The position numbers and the translations under genes were made by a program. Under the pieces are notes generated by a model. It had not been told where the DNA came from, did no database searches, and saw only the letters and a program-made list of their open reading frames with translations. From Apostichopus japonicus (lineage: Eukaryota > Echinodermata > Holothuroidea > Aspidochirotida > Stichopodidae), in contig NC_092568.1 in NCBI RefSeq assembly GCF_037975245.1, forward strand, positions 5,153,501 through 5,217,500: DNA of 64,000 nucleotides. Direction: 5' to 3'. How positions within the stretch are numbered: the first letter of the stretch is position 1; every line of letters begins with the position of its first letter. This document shows, piece by piece, positions 61,971-64,000 of the stretch.

Positions 61971-62257
61971 TGTAAGGGGTAGGGTGAGTCACACTTTTAC
62001 GAAATCATTGATCCGTCACTGGCTACCCTTCAGCGCTGTAATGATGTCACTGTTCTTCTTTCTCTTCCCGGTGTCTTCGCGTTTTGCATTTCCTCCCTCT
62101 TTTTCTCCTTTTTCTCTCTTTATTCTTTTTCTTTTCCCTTCCTTCCTCTCCTCCTCCTCTTTTTTCCCCTCTTTTTTTCCTTTTTTCTTCTCTTTTTTCT
62201 CTTCTCTTTTTCTTACCCGGGGGGCGCGCGCCCCCAACGCCCCCCCTGGATACGCAC

Positions 62258-62260
<3 letters not shown>

Positions 62261-62323
<63 letters not shown>

Positions 62324-62328
62324 TTAAT

Positions 62329-62360
<32 letters not shown>
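62261..62360. repeat. (TA)n tract, right half, with (CA)n end
   Basis: TA units at 62261-62318 and 62329-62345, then CA units to about 62359. It is the other half of the tract at 59954-60064. Confidence 0.95.
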
Positions 62361-62599
62361 ACTAATTATGTAAGTTTAAATTTCTGAAAGTTAGGATTTT
62401 ATTTTTATGATTATTATTAATGAATCCGTATTTATTTGACCAACCAACTAGTTACAGACTTATTACTATGAAAATGTTTATATGGGCTAGTATAGTGCTT
62501 GACTCTATTAGTGCTTGACTCCATTGACAACAATAGTATCAAATTCTGCTGTATGAACACGTGGTCCGAGATAAATAAAACAACTGAACTAGTAGACCT

Positions 62600-64000
62600 T
62601 TGTTATTGAACACAAGCTCGATCTAATTGCTCTTATACTGAGACCTGGATTAAGCCAGGAGACATATACGTCATTTGGGAATATTGGACCCCTCCCCCCC
62701 CCCACCCCCGTTGGATAAACTCTTAATCAGATCCCTCGTGTTGGCCAAACATGGCGGGGGGGGTAGCTCTTCTATACAACTCTATACAAGTAACTCTTAA
62801 ATTACTTTTTGTGACATTAAATTTAAATTTAAATCTTTTGAATTAATACGTGTTGATATATCCAGTGGTACTTTTTCATCCAGCCGTGTTGTTTTGTACC
62901 GCCCACAGAGTCAATCAACCGGCTGCTCATTTAAGGTTTTTTTTTTTTTTGGTAAGATGAATTCTCAAATGTTGTTGAGCAATTCTTTGAGACCTACTCC
63001 AGTTGTAATTACCGGTGTGACGACTTCATCCTTCAGTGAGTAATCATGCTGATACCAATGTAAGTTCTATTCAGAATATATTTATTGCCAACGGACTGCA
63101 ACAGCATGTGTCTACAACTGCACAAACTATAGACTTATTAATCACATGGGTAACGGACCTACTAGTTATTTCCTCCAACTCAAAAAGTTATTGATGGTAT
63201 GTTTCAACAGAATGTCCCAAAGTCATCTTTCTCTAATCATTCCTCATACTAACAAAGTCACATATGGAGATTGTTCTTTCAGTGCAGTTGGTCCTAAACT
63301 CTGGAATTCTCTTCCTCATCAATTGAGAAATATCACATCTATTGACACTTTTAAGAAGCATTTGAAAACTTATCTTTTTAGGCTCAAGTATGGGCATTAA
63401 TCTTATTCACATTATATTGTTTTATTCACTTTACTGTGCCCATATTTATGTATATTTATATTTTTATGTTCTATATTGTGGTTTTATTACCCTGTCTTAT
63501 ATCATGTTTTACTTTTACTGCTGTTGTTATTACTTTTAGGTTTTCTTAAGTTTGGTAATTTTATATTCCAGGTGTTGGTTCTTTTGTACAGTGCTCTTGA
63601 GCATGTTTTACTTTTACTGCTGTTGTTATTACTTTTAGGTTTTCTTAAGTTTGGTAGTTTTATATTCCAGGTTTTGTACAGTGCTCTTGAGCATGTTTTA
63701 TTTCATGATAACAGCACTTTAACATATGGTATTTATATTATTTATATTATATTATTATGTTTCTGATCACTGTGCGGTCATATGCAAATTCTTTTTTTAA
63801 GGAAACCGCCTTCTTTTACCAAATTCATATAACTACTCGCAAATGGAAAGACATAGGCCTATAAGCACTGATGCATTCTGTAATGATATAACAGATTTTG
63901 CCTCCTCTTTCTCGAAACTTGGACTTTGCTAGTTAAGTTCAGCAAATACGATTCTATTTTTGAGGAAGCTACTGGACATACACGCATATCGCACCACAAT
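62600..64000 (+). mobile_element. Decayed non-LTR retrotransposon, endonuclease region, interrupted
   Basis: Broken frames spell an apurinic-type endonuclease: ETWIKPGD (62640), then FELIRVDISSGTFSSSRVVL with YRP (62830-62900), NGLQQHVST (about 63090), and after an insertion SDHCAVICK (63763-63789). The order and spacing fit CR1/L2-like elements. Several frameshifts and stops. It runs off the window. Confidence 0.75.
63146..63760 (+). mobile_element. 3' end of a second non-LTR element nested in the first
   Basis: A frame of 84 codons ends with CSFSAVGPKLWNSLPHQLRN and KKHLKTYLFRLKYGH, the usual C-terminus of CR1/Jockey-type RT proteins. Its 3' UTR has two copies of a roughly 100-bp unit (63501-63600 and 63603-63693) with TTTTACTTTTACTGCTGTTG. 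It separates the two halves of the endonuclease of the host element. Exact borders not fixed. Confidence 0.72.

Noticed and set aside
62016-62365. Lys/Glu-rich and Phe/Ser-rich frames
   Set aside because: They come from a pyrimidine tract and (TA)n at the end of a hAT element.

Overview
The window is eukaryotic: AT-rich, intron-dense and heavily loaded with transposons, tandem arrays and (TA)n tracts. Two host genes are recognisable, both of metazoan type. Frequent 'taggcct' words, hAT ends of the CAGGGGCGTATCCAGG type, a Penelope-like element and the gene structures fit a marine invertebrate deuterostome, probably an echinoderm. The species is an inference I cannot settle from sequence alone.

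Left part: positions 930-8155 (minus strand) hold a nine-exon gene for RBM34, a nucleolar protein with two RRM domains. I could chain its exons by splice sites and phase to a 420-residue product. A 707-bp inverted-repeat transposon lies just upstream of it. The divergent space between the two genes (about 9.3-15.2 kb) carries a nest of hAT-type elements one inside another (11240-13241).

Middle part: positions 15647-47242 (plus strand) hold serum response factor (SRF), with nine coding exons and a 476-residue product. The MADS box is split between exons 1 and 2. Two perfect CArG boxes sit 380-410 bp upstream of its ATG, which suggests autoregulation. SRF introns hold most of the oddities. Intron 2 has a 51-bp satellite array interrupted by a 5.4-kb inverted-repeat transposon (28703-34149; TATA duplication), which itself contains a second 2.5-kb transposon (30669-33187; GTAA duplication). 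Each has its own repeated 15-17 bp subterminal motif and traces of coding sequence. Other introns hold a 1.0-kb hAT element, a 185-bp hAT MITE inside a 41-bp minisatellite, and one copy of a 1.8-kb dispersed repeat.

Right part: after SRF there is a long AT-rich flank, the second copy of the 1.8-kb repeat (52806-54551), and about 3.9 kb with nothing recognisable. Then comes a transposon cluster: a 5'-truncated Penelope-like element (RT and GIY-YIG nuclease) between (TA)n tracts, a 2.2-kb hAT-type element inside (TA)n that hosts two smaller hAT elements, and a decayed non-LTR retrotransposon endonuclease region interrupted by the 3' end of another non-LTR element.

The most unusual items are the paired 4-bp-TSD transposons with long subterminal motif arrays and a five-fold repeated frame-conserved exon candidate, and a roughly 95-bp GC-rich module found near the 5' end of three different hAT families. 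No rRNA, tRNA or CRISPR feature was found.
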